NCBI GenBank assembly: GCA_001801815.1
Contig: MGXU01000006.1
Span: 1-64,000 of the forward strand
Length of the DNA: 64,000 nt
Source of the DNA: Gammaproteobacteria bacterium RIFCSPHIGHO2_12_FULL_36_30
GTDB taxonomy: Bacteria > Pseudomonadota > Gammaproteobacteria > Coxiellales > Coxiellaceae
Direction: 5' to 3'
Shown: positions 1 through 8,756 of the stretch, one piece after another
How positions within the stretch are numbered: position 1 is the stretch's first letter
Layout of the letters: every line of letters starts with the position of its first letter
The notes under the pieces: generated by a model
The model's database searches: none
What the model saw: the letters and a program-made list of their open reading frames with translations, nothing else
What the model was told of the DNA's origin: nothing
Program-made: the position numbers and the translations under genes

Positions 1-198
1 CACGGCCTTCTCCTTGCAGTTTTGATTTCTAGCGAAACCAAACGTACAGGATTAAGTCGTGTCGTTCAAATTAATTTAAAAGTTGAGAATGGCGTTAATA
101 AAAGAATGTTGCATGGACGTTCTGGATTTATGGGAAATAGAAAATTAATAAGACATCACATCATGCTGTCTGAAACCATTGGAATTTGCGATGCGTAA
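1..198 (+). CDS. Partial reading frame of unknown identity, cut by the window edge
   Basis: An open frame enters from the left edge and stops at TAA 196-198, giving 65 residues. It contains a basic segment around RMLHGRSGF that loosely recalls the C-terminal ends of some transposases, but the match is from memory and weak. Its last codons overlap the start of the next gene, which reads in another frame. It may be the tail of a real gene or a chance open frame; too little is visible to decide. Confidence 0.25.
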   Translation, partial: HGLLLAVLISSETKRTGLSRVVQINLKVENGVNKRMLHGRSGFMGNRKLIRHHIMLSETIGICDA

Positions 199-814
199 TG
201 CGATTATTTTTGATTTAGGTGGTGTAATAGAAAGAATTAACCCGAAACAAGTGGCGCAAGAATTTCGCGCGCTTGGAATGAGCGACCCAAGTCAGTTTTT
301 TAGTCTGTATGGTCAATCCGATATTTGTTCCGACTTTGAAACAGGGAAAATACAAGAGAGTCAGTTTGTTGATCATCTTAAAACAGTGTGTAGTCCAGGT
401 ATTTCATCAGAAACAGTAATTCAGGCTTGGTGTACTAATTTATGTGGAGTTCCTGCTGAAACCATAACAGTGTTAAAAACACTTCGAGAAAATGGGTTTC
501 GTTTATTTGTACTTTCTAATACAAATCCTATTCACGCAAGAGAAATTGAAACGCGTTTTAATAAAGTACACGACATTAATTTTCATTCTATGTTTGAAAA
601 AGTTTACTATTCGTTTGAGGTGGGTTTGAGAAAACCAGATGATGCGATTTATCAGCATGTTCTGAACGATGCTAAATTAAATCCAGAGCTTTGCGTTTAT
701 ATCGACGATTTAGAAGTAAATTTAAAATCCCCAGAAAGATTAGGGCTGCGCTGCGTACATCATCAGACAAATGCGAGCATAGATAACTTACACGCGTGGT
801 CAACACATGAATAA
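191..814 (+). CDS. HAD-superfamily hydrolase (subfamily IA, YihX-like phosphatase)
   Basis: A 207-residue protein likely to be a soluble phosphatase acting on a small phosphorylated metabolite. HAD motif I is degenerate at the N terminus: FDLGGVI has only the first Asp of the usual DxD, a pattern seen in YihX-like proteins. Motif II is the LSNT segment near residue 113, motif III the Lys in GLRKPD, and motif IV the IDD of YIDDLEVNL near residue 180. A TTG at 179 could extend the frame by four residues, but ATG 191 puts the motif at the usual distance from the start. The end overlaps the NUDIX gene by 8 bases, so the two are probably co-transcribed and coupled. Substrate is unknown. Confidence 0.8.
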   Translation: MRNAIIFDLGGVIERINPKQVAQEFRALGMSDPSQFFSLYGQSDICSDFETGKIQESQFVDHLKTVCSPGISSETVIQAWCTNLCGVPAETITVLKTLRENGFRLFVLSNTNPIHAREIETRFNKVHDINFHSMFEKVYYSFEVGLRKPDDAIYQHVLNDAKLNPELCVYIDDLEVNLKSPERLGLRCVHHQTNASIDNLHAWSTHE

Positions 815-1250
815 TCACTGCAAACTGCCACTTGGCTCCGACAATAATGCTTATCGCTTTCCTGTTTCTGTGAAAGGAGTGTTTTTTCTGGATAATGGAA
901 AAATTCCATTACTGCTCAATGAACGCGACGAATTTGAATTGCCGGGTGGAAAACTAGAACTGAATGAGCAACCAGAAAAATGTTTGATCAGAGAAATTAA
1001 AGAAGAAACAAATTTAAATATTACAACAGAACAAATTATTGATTCATGGATTTATCATATTGATGATGAGCGACACGTATTGATTGTGACATATGGTTGC
1101 ATTATCACAGATAAAAAAATTAATTTAATTCATAGTAATGAACATAAAAAATTAGAGCAGTTTTCTATTCATGAAGTTAATAATTTGAAAATGCCTAGTG
1201 GATATCTACAGTCTATTCAGAGATGGGCAAAATTTATAAACATCCTCTGA
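807..1250 (+). CDS. NUDIX hydrolase
   Basis: A 147-residue NUDIX-fold pyrophosphohydrolase, expected to cleave nucleoside diphosphate-linked compounds with Mg2+. The NUDIX box starts at GGKLELNE (about residue 47) and continues through REIKEET, so the catalytic Arg-Glu and Glu-Glu pairs are present. The Gly normally found near the end of the box is Asn (TNL instead of TGL), a tolerable change. It overlaps the preceding HAD gene by 8 bases. Small NUDIX and HAD enzymes side by side suggest salvage or sanitising of nucleotides or sugar phosphates, but the substrate cannot be read from the sequence. Confidence 0.82.
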   Translation: MNNHCKLPLGSDNNAYRFPVSVKGVFFLDNGKIPLLLNERDEFELPGGKLELNEQPEKCLIREIKEETNLNITTEQIIDSWIYHIDDERHVLIVTYGCIITDKKINLIHSNEHKKLEQFSIHEVNNLKMPSGYLQSIQRWAKFINIL

Positions 1251-1334
1251 GTTATTGCATATGTCCAATTTTTTCAGCCCATAAAAAGTGTGGTATTTTC
1301 GCTGGATTTAGATATTAAAAATGAGGAATGAAAT

Positions 1335-2162
1335 ATGCGAATTGAAATTTTTGATTTAGACGGTACTTTGACAAACGAAGGATACCCACTTTGGAATTTA
1401 ATTACTGAAAAAGCGGTTCTAAATCGTGATGAGTTTATCAGGATTGCGCAAGAGTGGAAATTAGATGTTACAAATAACCCACACAAATATCCCAATAAGA
1501 GAACAGCCTCGAAAGAAATGACTGAATTAGGTATTCGCATGTTTCGCCCAGAATTTAGCAATGCCAAGGCTGTACGCGCTATCGCGAAAGATGCTGGACA
1601 TTTTATACATGAGGTGGGGGGTATTCGTTTAGATGCCATAAGCTACTTAAGATGCAGAATAAATCAGGGATTTTCATGTGTTATTTCTACCGCCAGTTAT
1701 TTAGAGGGCGCTCAGGGATTTATGGATTGCTTGGCTGAGCTACGTCTTTTATCAAAAGATGATGTTGGTAAAATAATTTTTTGTGGCACTAGAACCAAAT
1801 GGGATACATCAACTGTTGTTCATACGAACGCGGACGATGGAAAGACTGAAGAATTACAAAGAGTTTTTTGTAGGGACATAAAAGATTTATCTGGTAGTAT
1901 TCACGCTGTTTTTGGAGATGATCCAGAAATAAACGACCGATCATTACTTATGTTGGGGTCACATAGCTTTGCTATTCCAACAACAAGAAACACACATGCA
2001 AGTTTACCCGATAATTGCGTGTGGGCTACATGGGAGCAAATTCTTGCAAATAAAGATAACATAGCCAACTTCCATAAAAATTTAATGCTTCCAAATAAAC
2101 CAGCTGACTCCACCCCTTCAGTGGAGAAACAAGAATACGCCAGTCCCGGAATAAGATTGTAG
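1335..2162 (+). CDS. HAD-superfamily phosphatase-like protein
   Basis: A 275-residue protein with HAD motif I DLDGTLT at residues 7-13, a motif II-like Ser in VISTAS near residue 117, and a motif IV-like GDDPEIND near residue 196. The arrangement fits the phosphoserine-phosphatase-like branch of HAD enzymes. The last 25 residues are polar and extend past the fold. GAGG about ten bases before ATG 1335 is a good ribosome site. It is the second HAD enzyme in 2 kb; the 84-base gap from the NUDIX gene leaves open whether they share a transcript. No close family name is recognised. Confidence 0.7.
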   Translation: MRIEIFDLDGTLTNEGYPLWNLITEKAVLNRDEFIRIAQEWKLDVTNNPHKYPNKRTASKEMTELGIRMFRPEFSNAKAVRAIAKDAGHFIHEVGGIRLDAISYLRCRINQGFSCVISTASYLEGAQGFMDCLAELRLLSKDDVGKIIFCGTRTKWDTSTVVHTNADDGKTEELQRVFCRDIKDLSGSIHAVFGDDPEINDRSLLMLGSHSFAIPTTRNTHASLPDNCVWATWEQILANKDNIANFHKNLMLPNKPADSTPSVEKQEYASPGIRL

Positions 2163-2265
2163 AAGCAGAAAAGAGACTGTAAATCATGCTTAAATGACTT
2201 CATTTCGGTCTTTATATAATTTGATTTTATTTTCAGCGCGAAATATTGCTGTCTTGTTAGATAAC

Positions 2266-2580
2266 TCAATTTGAATAAAACAACTTTTCAACAAATGTAA
2301 TTAATTTTTTCTTTTGTTTGTCATTGAGTTTGGCATATGCTTTCAAAAGATGTGCCAAGCTATTATCTGTTGTATAGAAAAACGCAGATGGTACTTTCAG
2401 TATTTTTGCTATTCTTTGAACCATGCCAAAATCAGGTGAGTGCTTGCCTTTCTCATATTGATTCATGCGAGCGCTAGCGCCAAACTCATCAATACCAGCT
2501 GCAATACCAAGCTTTTTTTGAGATATACCAGCCTCAATGCGTGCTTCTTTCAAACGTTTGCTGATGGGTGATCTAGTCAC
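2266..2580 (-). CDS. XRE-family helix-turn-helix transcriptional regulator
   Basis: A 104-residue DNA-binding repressor of the Cro/C1/Xre type. The HTH lies at about residues 8-65: RLKEARIEAGISQKKLG, then the recognition-helix region, then NQYEKGKHSPD, the classic conserved turn. The C-terminal 30 residues are Lys-rich. Translation begins at GTG 2580. Two palindromes (2611-2625 and 2641-2659) sit just upstream, and the second overlaps a strong promoter facing the other way. The simplest reading is that the protein binds both, controlling itself and the rightward transcript. Confidence 0.85.
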   Translation of the reverse strand: MTRSPISKRLKEARIEAGISQKKLGIAAGIDEFGASARMNQYEKGKHSPDFGMVQRIAKILKVPSAFFYTTDNSLAHLLKAYAKLNDKQKKKLITFVEKLFYSN

Positions 2581-2610
2581 TGTTAGCCTGCAATTTTCAT
2601 TGTCTACAAG

Positions 2611-2659
2611 CTAAGATTCCCTTAGTTTTTCTTGACGGAATACTAAGACTTCCTTAGTA
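2611..2659. promoter_or_regulatory. Two CTAAG-type palindromic operators, probably for the adjacent XRE regulator
   Basis: CTAAGATTCCCTTAG (2611-2625) and TACTAAGACTTCCTTAGTA (2641-2659) share CTAAG/CTTAG half-sites with the same 5-base spacing and a common core ending in TTCC. Their centres are about 30 bp, or three helical turns, apart, so two dimers could bind the same face and cooperate. They lie between the divergent XRE gene and the rightward gene. Binding is inferred from position and symmetry. Confidence 0.7.
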
Positions 2660-2660
2660 T
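2632..2660 (+). promoter_or_regulatory. Sigma-70 promoter overlapping the second operator
   Basis: TTGACG at 2632-2637 and TAGTAT at 2655-2660 are 17 bp apart, a near-ideal sigma-70 promoter reading rightward into the Sel1-like gene. The operator at 2641-2659 covers the spacer and most of the -10 box, so a bound regulator would block RNA polymerase. Confidence 0.65.
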
Positions 2661-2748
2661 CATCAACGATGAGCGAATGATTAGAGATTGGACATTTTCA
2701 GGCAAATGCGCAGTTACAGTACTGCAAAAGAATTTCAAGAGAAAACAT

Positions 2749-3432
2749 ATGAGGAAATTATCAATATTTTATGTGATAACTTTTGTTTCGATATTTTTTG
2801 CGCTTTTTATCACATGTGAACAATCATTGGCTAGTGAAACACAAACCAATTCTCCAGCAGAAATTGCACTCATTCAATCAGCCCATAAAGCTTATGTAAT
2901 GAAAAATTATGCTGAGTCATTAAATTTATATAAAAAAGCGGCTCCAGGTGATGTTACTGGTTGGGTGGATGATATTATTTCCGCGATGTATGCTGATCAG
3001 TCAGTTGTTAAAACATGGGATCCCAATGCGATTGTATATTGGGGTAAAAAAGCCTTGAAAAAAATAGGCATTAGCTCGCCATCGATTGTTGATACGAAAT
3101 ATGAAATGGGTGTCGCTTATGATGACATTGGAGTGAATTACTCCAGAAAACATGACAATGTAGCTGCCTTTCAATCTTATAAAGCAGCAGCAAAAATGGG
3201 AAATCTTGAGGCAGCATATAATTTAGCATTTTTATACGGGGAAGGTTATGGAGCAATTCAGAATTACAAAAAATCATAAGCAGAAGGTTTAAATACGCAT
3301 AATGAACAAATTGCTGAAAAACAGAAAAATATTGTCGCGCAGTATTTATGGGCACATGGATCATTACTTCAAGCAAAATGCTTAGCTAAAAAATATTACA
3401 AACTATATGTACCGCAAAATTCCCAGCAATAA
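2749..3432 (+). pseudogene. Exported TPR/Sel1-like repeat protein interrupted by an in-frame stop
   Basis: From ATG 2749 the frame codes for a signal peptide (MRKLSIFYVI..., ending near SLASE), then TPR/Sel1-like helices including a clear Sel1 unit near AAYNLAFLYGEGYG. TAA at 3277-3279 stops it after 176 residues, in the middle of the repeat (NYKKS*AEG). Reading continues in the same frame for 50 more codons to TAA 3430, with sensible helical sequence (QYLWAHGSLLQAKCLAKKYY). This looks like a full gene of about 227 codons with one recent nonsense mutation. The upstream open part also extends to 2677, but the signal peptide favours 2749. A functional truncated product cannot be excluded. Confidence 0.65.
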
Positions 3433-3471
3433 TAAACTTGTAAGGTTTTTTTTAAAAAAAGAGGTGCGATG

Positions 3472-3813
3472 ATGTATCTATTGTTATTATTAATTTTCCT
3501 CGGGTTATTAGGCTTTGAGGCATTTAGAACAATGGTAGTGTATTGTGTAATTACAATCTTTATTTTATTAATTATATCTGTTGGAATTTATTGGTTATAT
3601 CATTCTGGAAATCTTTTGTTGTGTTTGGGTTATTTGGTGTTATCTGCAATCTGTTTTTTTGTAACAATTGGATTAATAAAACTCTTGCAACCTATTGTTA
3701 CCGATCTTATTGAGCTGAAGACTCTAAACTTCAAACCGATCGCACTTTTTTTGACACATATTAAAAAATTTAATAAAACCTTAATATATTTATTCTTGCA
3801 AAGAAAAATATAG
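3472..3813 (+). CDS. Small hydrophobic membrane protein, unknown
   Basis: A 113-residue protein made almost wholly of hydrophobic segments, with about three membrane spans in the first 85 residues followed by a more polar amphipathic tail. GAGGTG lies just before tandem ATG codons at 3469 and 3472; the spacing favours the second. No motif or family is recognised. It sits among accessory genes with very AT-rich composition. Confidence 0.5.
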   Translation: MYLLLLLIFLGLLGFEAFRTMVVYCVITIFILLIISVGIYWLYHSGNLLLCLGYLVLSAICFFVTIGLIKLLQPIVTDLIELKTLNFKPIALFLTHIKKFNKTLIYLFLQRKI

Positions 3814-3952
3814 TATGTTAAAAATAAAATCCAATTAATTTTTATTTAAAAAATTATGAAACGAAACGACGACAAACAATCTAAAAACGCAGCACCGAAT
3901 GCAAATCGTTCGGCAGTTGTACTTTGTCGCGCAACTTATTTTTATTTCTATT

Positions 3953-3971
3953 TTGGCTGTTAAGCAGCCAA
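3953..3971 (+). terminator. Possible terminator hairpin
   Basis: TTGGCTG and CAGCCAA form a 7-bp stem with a TTAAG loop, followed by a moderately T-rich stretch. It lies in the 280-base gap after the small membrane protein gene, otherwise without convincing genes. The U-tract is poor, so the call is tentative. Confidence 0.35.
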
Positions 3972-4095
3972 TCATATTATTTTCCTACATATTTTTGATT
4001 TAACACAAGCAGTCTAACAAAATGTTTTGCATTAATTTTTGTGCGTGCATTTTTGTAGACATTATTTATTAATTTTATTTTTTAACGAGGTATTT

Positions 4096-4527
4096 ATGCC
4101 GGCATTCGGACCTGGAAATACAGGATCATGGGGACAAGGTAGTCTTAGTCAGGAAGATCAAGAAAAAATAAGGATTAAAAGAGAAAATGCAGTACAGCAT
4201 TTAGTAACGTGTACTGTCGCTCATCTAACTGAACTTAAAACAAAACTAATTCAGTTGGAGAATCAACGAAAACTGAAATGCCCAAGACTTGTTCCTAACA
4301 GGATGTGGTGGTCAATAGTGAGCGAGTCTTCGGATACTGCATTGCTTGAAAAAGTTATTGAAGCTATCAAAAAAGAAAATAGCCCAACAACAAAAACAAT
4401 AGTGGATGCATTATCGAAGTCTGGTATTGCCACCTACGATGTTGTTAGTGCATCGCATTTACTTCAAGAAATTGAAGAGCGCGTGAGGGACATTGCGTTA
4501 ATTCAGGAAATGCAATGTAAAAAATAA
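4096..4527 (+). CDS. Hypothetical protein, 143 residues
   Basis: ATG 4096 follows an ACGAGG ribosome site with good spacing; an upstream in-frame extension from 4039 has none and encodes an implausible segment. The N terminus is Gly/Ser-rich (GPGNTGSWGQGS), then come charged helices with many Lys and Glu, including a likely coiled-coil near residues 30-65. There is no signal peptide or membrane span. I recognise no family. A low-complexity start followed by helices is also seen in secreted effectors of this bacterial group, but nothing here proves secretion. Confidence 0.5.
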   Translation: MPAFGPGNTGSWGQGSLSQEDQEKIRIKRENAVQHLVTCTVAHLTELKTKLIQLENQRKLKCPRLVPNRMWWSIVSESSDTALLEKVIEAIKKENSPTTKTIVDALSKSGIATYDVVSASHLLQEIEERVRDIALIQEMQCKK

Positions 4528-4626
4528 CTATCAACCCGCGCCCAGGGAGGGCGTGCATTTAGCTGGTTTTGTGTCTGCATAAATGTATGTGTTATGATCA
4601 TTTAAACGCATTCTTGCGAGACAGAC

Positions 4627-5691
4627 ATGGAAATATTAATCATTGGTGCTGGTAATATTGGTACTGCAATCGCACATCTTTTGCAAAATCACGCTGATTA
4701 TAAAGTTGTTTTAGCAGATCGTATTTTTTCACATGCATTAGATAAAAAAATTAAAACAGAAACTTGTGACGTAAACGATGATGCAGCATTTACAGCACTT
4801 TTAAAATCACATTCATTTTCTGCTGTGATTTCAAGCTTGCCTTATCATGCAAATGTAATGATTGCAAAAAAAGCCCGTGAATATAATTTACATTATTTTG
4901 ATTTAACAGAAGATGTAAAAACAACCGCTGCAATTTTAGAAATTTCAAAAGGTGCAAAAACAGTTTTTATTCCACAGTGTGGTTTAGCACCAGGTTTTAT
5001 TAATATTGCAGCACATCATTTAATGCAAGGATATGATGAAATTGATTCTGTTTTATTACGCGTTGGTGCGCTGCCGCAATTTCCAAATAATGCATTGCAA
5101 TACGCATTAACTTGGTCGACAGATGGATTAATTAATGAATATGGAAATCCATGCGAAGCAATTGTTGATGGACAATATACAATTGTAGAACCGCTAGATC
5201 ATTTAGAAAATATAATTATTGATGGCGTTGCTTATGAAGCATTTAATACATCAGGTGGTTTGAGCACAATGTGGAAATCGTGCATTGGTAAAGTGAAAAA
5301 CTTAAATTATAAAACGCTTCGATATCCAGGACATTGCGAAAAAATAAAATTTTTAATGAATGATTTAAAATTAAATAAGCATCGCGATATTTTGAAAACT
5401 ATTTTTGAAGATGCAATTCCAAAAACACAACAGGATGTTGTTGTTGTTTATGTTTCGCTAATCGGAAAGAAAAACAATAAAATATCTGAAGTCAGTTATG
5501 CAAAACAATTATATCCTGCAAAATTAGATAAAAAATTATTTACCGCAATACAATTATCAACTGCAAGTGGTATTTGTGCAGTTGCAGATTTAGTGTTAAC
5601 AAAACAATATGATTTGCATGGATTTGTTACACAAGAACAATTTGCCTTTCAAGATGTAATTGATAATCGATTTGGACATTATTATGCGTAA
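4627..5691 (+). CDS. Saccharopine dehydrogenase family protein
   Basis: A 354-residue NAD(P)-dependent oxidoreductase with the Rossmann motif [10 protein letters not shown] at residues 7-16, the SSLPYHAN segment, and the QCGLAPGF sequence typical of saccharopine dehydrogenase/homospermidine synthase-like enzymes. The glutamate-forming family member turns saccharopine into aminoadipate semialdehyde plus glutamate. The next gene, overlapping by 8 bases, is an ALDH7-type dehydrogenase that would oxidise that semialdehyde. Together they form the later part of a lysine-degradation route. No lysine-ketoglutarate reductase is visible here, so the source of saccharopine is unknown. Confidence 0.8.
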   Translation: MEILIIGAGNIGTAIAHLLQNHADYKVVLADRIFSHALDKKIKTETCDVNDDAAFTALLKSHSFSAVISSLPYHANVMIAKKAREYNLHYFDLTEDVKTTAAILEISKGAKTVFIPQCGLAPGFINIAAHHLMQGYDEIDSVLLRVGALPQFPNNALQYALTWSTDGLINEYGNPCEAIVDGQYTIVEPLDHLENIIIDGVAYEAFNTSGGLSTMWKSCIGKVKNLNYKTLRYPGHCEKIKFLMNDLKLNKHRDILKTIFEDAIPKTQQDVVVVYVSLIGKKNNKISEVSYAKQLYPAKLDKKLFTAIQLSTASGICAVADLVLTKQYDLHGFVTQEQFAFQDVIDNRFGHYYA

Positions 5692-7213
5692 ATTATCCGT
5701 CAAAGAAATATTTAAACAATTAAATTTAACCGATAAAACAAATAGCGGACATTGTGCTGGTGGAAAATGGATTGCGTCAAAAAATATGAAGACGATTGAT
5801 TCATTTAATCCTGCAACAAAAGAACGTTTAGCAAGTGTTGCTGTTTGTTCTGCGAAAGAATGCCAACAAACAATTCATGCTGCGCACAAAGCATTTTTAT
5901 CGTGGCGCACAGTGCCAGCTCCAAAACGTGGAGAATTAATTCGACAAATTGGAAATGAATTACGTGCGCAAAAAAAAGAACTTGCAGCATTAATTACTTT
6001 GGAAATGGGAAAAATTTATCAAGAAGCATTGGGCGAAGTGCAAGAAATGATTGATATGGCTGATTTTTCAGTCGGACAATCGCGCATGTTATATGGTTTG
6101 TCGATGCATTCTGAAAGACCGCAACATAAAATGATTGAGCAATGGCATCCGCTCGGTGTTGTTGGTGTGATTTCTGCATTTAATTTTCCAGTTGCTGTTT
6201 GGGCGTGGAATGCATTTTTAGCTGTAATTGCGGGCAATACAGTTGTTTGGAAACCGTCTTCAAAAACTCCATTGTGCGCAATTGCAGTGCAACATATTTG
6301 TAATAAAGTGATGAAAGAAAATAATATGCCAGGAATTTTTTCGCTGACTTTTTTTCATGATAAAAATGCTGCGAATGCATTTTTAGATACGCCACTGTTA
6401 CCATTAATTTCTTTTACAGGTTCAACAAATGTTGGACGTCATGTTGGCGAACGTGTTGCAAAAAGAATTGGCAGAAGTTTATTAGAAATGGGCGGAAATA
6501 ATGCAATTATTGTCGATGAAAGTGCGGATTTGTCTTTAGTTGTTCCTGCAATTTTATTTAGTGCGGTTGGAACAGCGGGGCAGCGTTGCACAACGGTGCG
6601 TCGTGTCATCATTCATCATAATATTTATGACACTGTTATCAAAAAATTAATTCATGCTTACAATCAAATTAAAATTGGTAATCCACTGGATGCAAAAACA
6701 GTGATGGGCCCGTTAGTTGATCAATCTGCAGTTGATGCATATCTTTCAGCAATTAAAAAAGCAAAATTTGCTGGTGGAAAAATTTTAGTAGGTGGAAAAA
6801 CGCTAGAAAAATCGGGATATTTTGTTACGCCAACGATTATTGCTGCAGAAAATAAGTGGAATATTGTTCAAGAAGAAACATTCGCGCCAATATTGTACGC
6901 AATGAAATATAAAAATTTTTCTGATGCAATTAAAATGCAAAATGAATCTGAATATGGTTTATCTTCATCATTTTTTACAAATGATTTAAAACGATCAGAG
7001 CAATTTCTTTCTGCAATCGGTAGTGATTGTGGAATTGCCAATATTAATATCGGCACATCGGGCGCAGAAATTGGCGGCGCATTTGGTGGAGAAAAAAATA
7101 CCGGCGGCGGTAGAGAAGCAGGATCAGATGCTTGGAAAACTTATATGCGTCGGCAAACCAACACCATTAATTGGGGTGATGATTTGCCTTTAGCGCAAGG
7201 AATTAAATTTTAA
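5684..7213 (+). CDS. ALDH7-type aldehyde dehydrogenase (aminoadipate semialdehyde / piperideine-6-carboxylate dehydrogenase)
   Basis: A 509-residue NAD(P)+ aldehyde dehydrogenase. Visible hallmarks are the [11 protein letters not shown] segment, the cofactor region [13 protein letters not shown], the general-base Glu in LLEMGGNNA, and the catalytic Cys in [12 protein letters not shown]. The C-terminal [18 protein letters not shown] is characteristic of the ALDH7/antiquitin group, which makes 2-aminoadipate from the lysine-derived semialdehyde. ATG 5684 overlaps the end of the saccharopine dehydrogenase gene, giving translational coupling. Its stop overlaps the stop of the convergent kinase gene. 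Confidence 0.9.
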   Translation: MRKLSVKEIFKQLNLTDKTNSGHCAGGKWIASKNMKTIDSFNPATKERLASVAVCSAKECQQTIHAAHKAFLSWRTVPAPKRGELIRQIGNELRAQKKELAALITLEMGKIYQEALGEVQEMIDMADFSVGQSRMLYGLSMHSERPQHKMIEQWHPLGVVGVISAFNFPVAVWAWNAFLAVIAGNTVVWKPSSKTPLCAIAVQHICNKVMKENNMPGIFSLTFFHDKNAANAFLDTPLLPLISFTGSTNVGRHVGERVAKRIGRSLLEMGGNNAIIVDESADLSLVVPAILFSAVGTAGQRCTTVRRVIIHHNIYDTVIKKLIHAYNQIKIGNPLDAKTVMGPLVDQSAVDAYLSAIKKAKFAGGKILVGGKTLEKSGYFVTPTIIAAENKWNIVQEETFAPILYAMKYKNFSDAIKMQNESEYGLSSSFFTNDLKRSEQFLSAIGSDCGIANINIGTSGAEIGGAFGGEKNTGGGREAGSDAWKTYMRRQTNTINWGDDLPLAQGIKF

Positions 7214-8436
7214 TGAAACACTGGCGCCACTCTCGACAACTCATCCATCAATGTTTTTGTGCGTTGCGAAAAAACACCCGCTGTTAAATCTGGAAATTTA
7301 TTTTCTGTACGCGCAACAATTGTTTCCAACGCTGAAGCATTTTGTATTCGAATTTCAGATTCTAATAATGTTAATCCACTTATTTTATTTTCTTTGCAAT
7401 TTGATTTTTTTCCTTGTCTTGCAAGTATTCCTTGTTCCAGTTCTAATTCCTTTTTTCGCATGTTAATAGCAAAACCAGCGCTGGTTTTCCAAAGATCTTG
7501 CATGAGTGTTGCGCCACGCATTTTTTCTAATGATAATCCGGAAGAAAAATTTACCCACATCGGTTTAGAAATACGTGAAAAAAACGTAGTAATTAACATA
7601 AATATTGCTTTGGCAATCGACCATCTTTTTGTTGGATCTTCACATATTAAATTTTCTTTTACTTCTGTTAGCGTTTGATGTTCTGGTACTAAATCTTCAA
7701 TTATTTCATTTTGATTTAAAAACATTATATACATGCTGCGTAATAAAATACCGAGAGCATAAATATCATGTGTTGGTGATGCAATGTGAAAATCAGCATC
7801 GCCAAATAACTCAGGTGCGTGTTGTCGATAGCGTTTTTTATTTTCATCGGTGCTGGCAATATAAATATCTCTATGCGCGTGTATTTTTGTAGCAAAACCA
7901 AAATCAATTACAAACGCTTTTTCACGATCATCGTGACTCACCAATGGATTAAAACATGTTCCCAGCACAACATTGTCAGATTTTAAATCGCCATGCACTA
8001 TATGATGTTGCGTGTGTAATTGATTAATTGAATCCGCTGTTTTTATCCAGGAAAAGAAAACATCTTTTAATGTGCCATAGTAAAAATTAGCGAGTGTTTT
8101 TCCCTCAAAATAAGGCATTAAAACGTAGTGGGGAATTGTAGAATTTTTTGGATCGCCCGATAATATTCCTAGCCCATAAATTTTTTGACACCATTTTGCT
8201 TCTTGCTGAAAAAGCGATCCATAACCATATCGACCATGAAATAACATTTCACCTTTGACGGCGAGTTTTGTTTGATCATCAGCTTCGAAGCAATATACTT
8301 CACCGTAAGCGCCGCTGCCAAGCATTTTGCATCGTTGATAGATTTTTTCATAAAACATAAATGCATTGCCACCATCATATTCTGAAAAAGTGGGCGCTGC
8401 TAATAATTTTATTTGCAATGAAACTTCAATTGTCAT
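7210..8436 (-). CDS. Eukaryotic-like Ser/Thr protein kinase
   Basis: A 408-residue protein with a complete kinase core: glycine loop GSGAYGEVY at 40-48, Lys61 of subdomain II, Glu79, catalytic loop HGDLKSDN at 148-155 (Asp150, Asn155), DFG at 178-180 and APE at 207-209. The loop has HGD instead of HRD, a non-RD type that usually does not need activation-loop phosphorylation. About 130 residues after the kinase domain are helical and of unknown function. There is no membrane span, PASTA or signal peptide, unlike the usual bacterial PknB type. ATG 8436 has GGGAG before it. In Legionella and Coxiella relatives such stand-alone kinases are often secreted effectors; that is inference. Confidence 0.85.
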   Translation of the reverse strand: MTIEVSLQIKLLAAPTFSEYDGGNAFMFYEKIYQRCKMLGSGAYGEVYCFEADDQTKLAVKGEMLFHGRYGYGSLFQQEAKWCQKIYGLGILSGDPKNSTIPHYVLMPYFEGKTLANFYYGTLKDVFFSWIKTADSINQLHTQHHIVHGDLKSDNVVLGTCFNPLVSHDDREKAFVIDFGFATKIHAHRDIYIASTDENKKRYRQHAPELFGDADFHIASPTHDIYALGILLRSMYIMFLNQNEIIEDLVPEHQTLTEVKENLICEDPTKRWSIAKAIFMLITTFFSRISKPMWVNFSSGLSLEKMRGATLMQDLWKTSAGFAINMRKKELELEQGILARQGKKSNCKENKISGLTLLESEIRIQNASALETIVARTENKFPDLTAGVFSQRTKTLMDELSRVAPVFH

Positions 8437-8505
8437 ATGTGCTCCCGAAATAAAAAAATACCACGACAAAAAAACGTCAGCATTTTTTATAATTGTTTAA
8501 AAGAA

Positions 8506-8579
<74 letters not shown>

Positions 8580-8585
8580 GTAAAT

Positions 8586-8698
8586 CTTCGTCTTTTGACT
8601 TTATGCTGCGTTGTAATTCTCGTTCGTATTGTCATTTACAAAATCGTAAACTCCAATACTCACTCGAATTACGCCTTGCCTAAAGTCAAAATACTCGA
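8586..8698. repeat. Long imperfect palindrome, MITE-like
   Basis: Two arms, about 8586-8630 and 8651-8698, are inverted copies sharing the order CTTTTGACTTTA, GC, GTAATTC and GTATTG. They surround a short inner palindrome TTTACAAAATCGTAAA (8635-8650). The whole could fold as one hairpin of about 110 bases. It fills most of the gap between rpoD and tRNA-Ile2. The size and symmetry fit a miniature inverted-repeat element, though it could also end rpoD transcription. No second copy is seen in this window. Confidence 0.6.
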
Positions 8699-8756
8699 TT
8701 TAATTCGGCAGTACTATAACAAGAGAAAATAAAAATTTATATCCGTGTTTTTAAAT

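Noticed and set aside
1-198. Idea that the edge frame is the C terminus of a transposase
   Set aside because: Only a vague resemblance in a short basic segment; no inverted repeat or target duplication is visible.
1901-2269. Antisense open frame over the end of the HAD-like gene
   Set aside because: Lies opposite a well-supported gene; its sequence has no protein-like motif.
3856-3963. Small open frame of 35 codons starting MKRNDDKQSK
   Set aside because: No ribosome site, and its end forms part of a hairpin. It cannot be told from chance.
4537-4555. GCGCCC/GGGCGT hairpin after the 143-residue orphan gene as terminator
   Set aside because: Short stem with a G-U pair and no T-tract; possible but not supportable.
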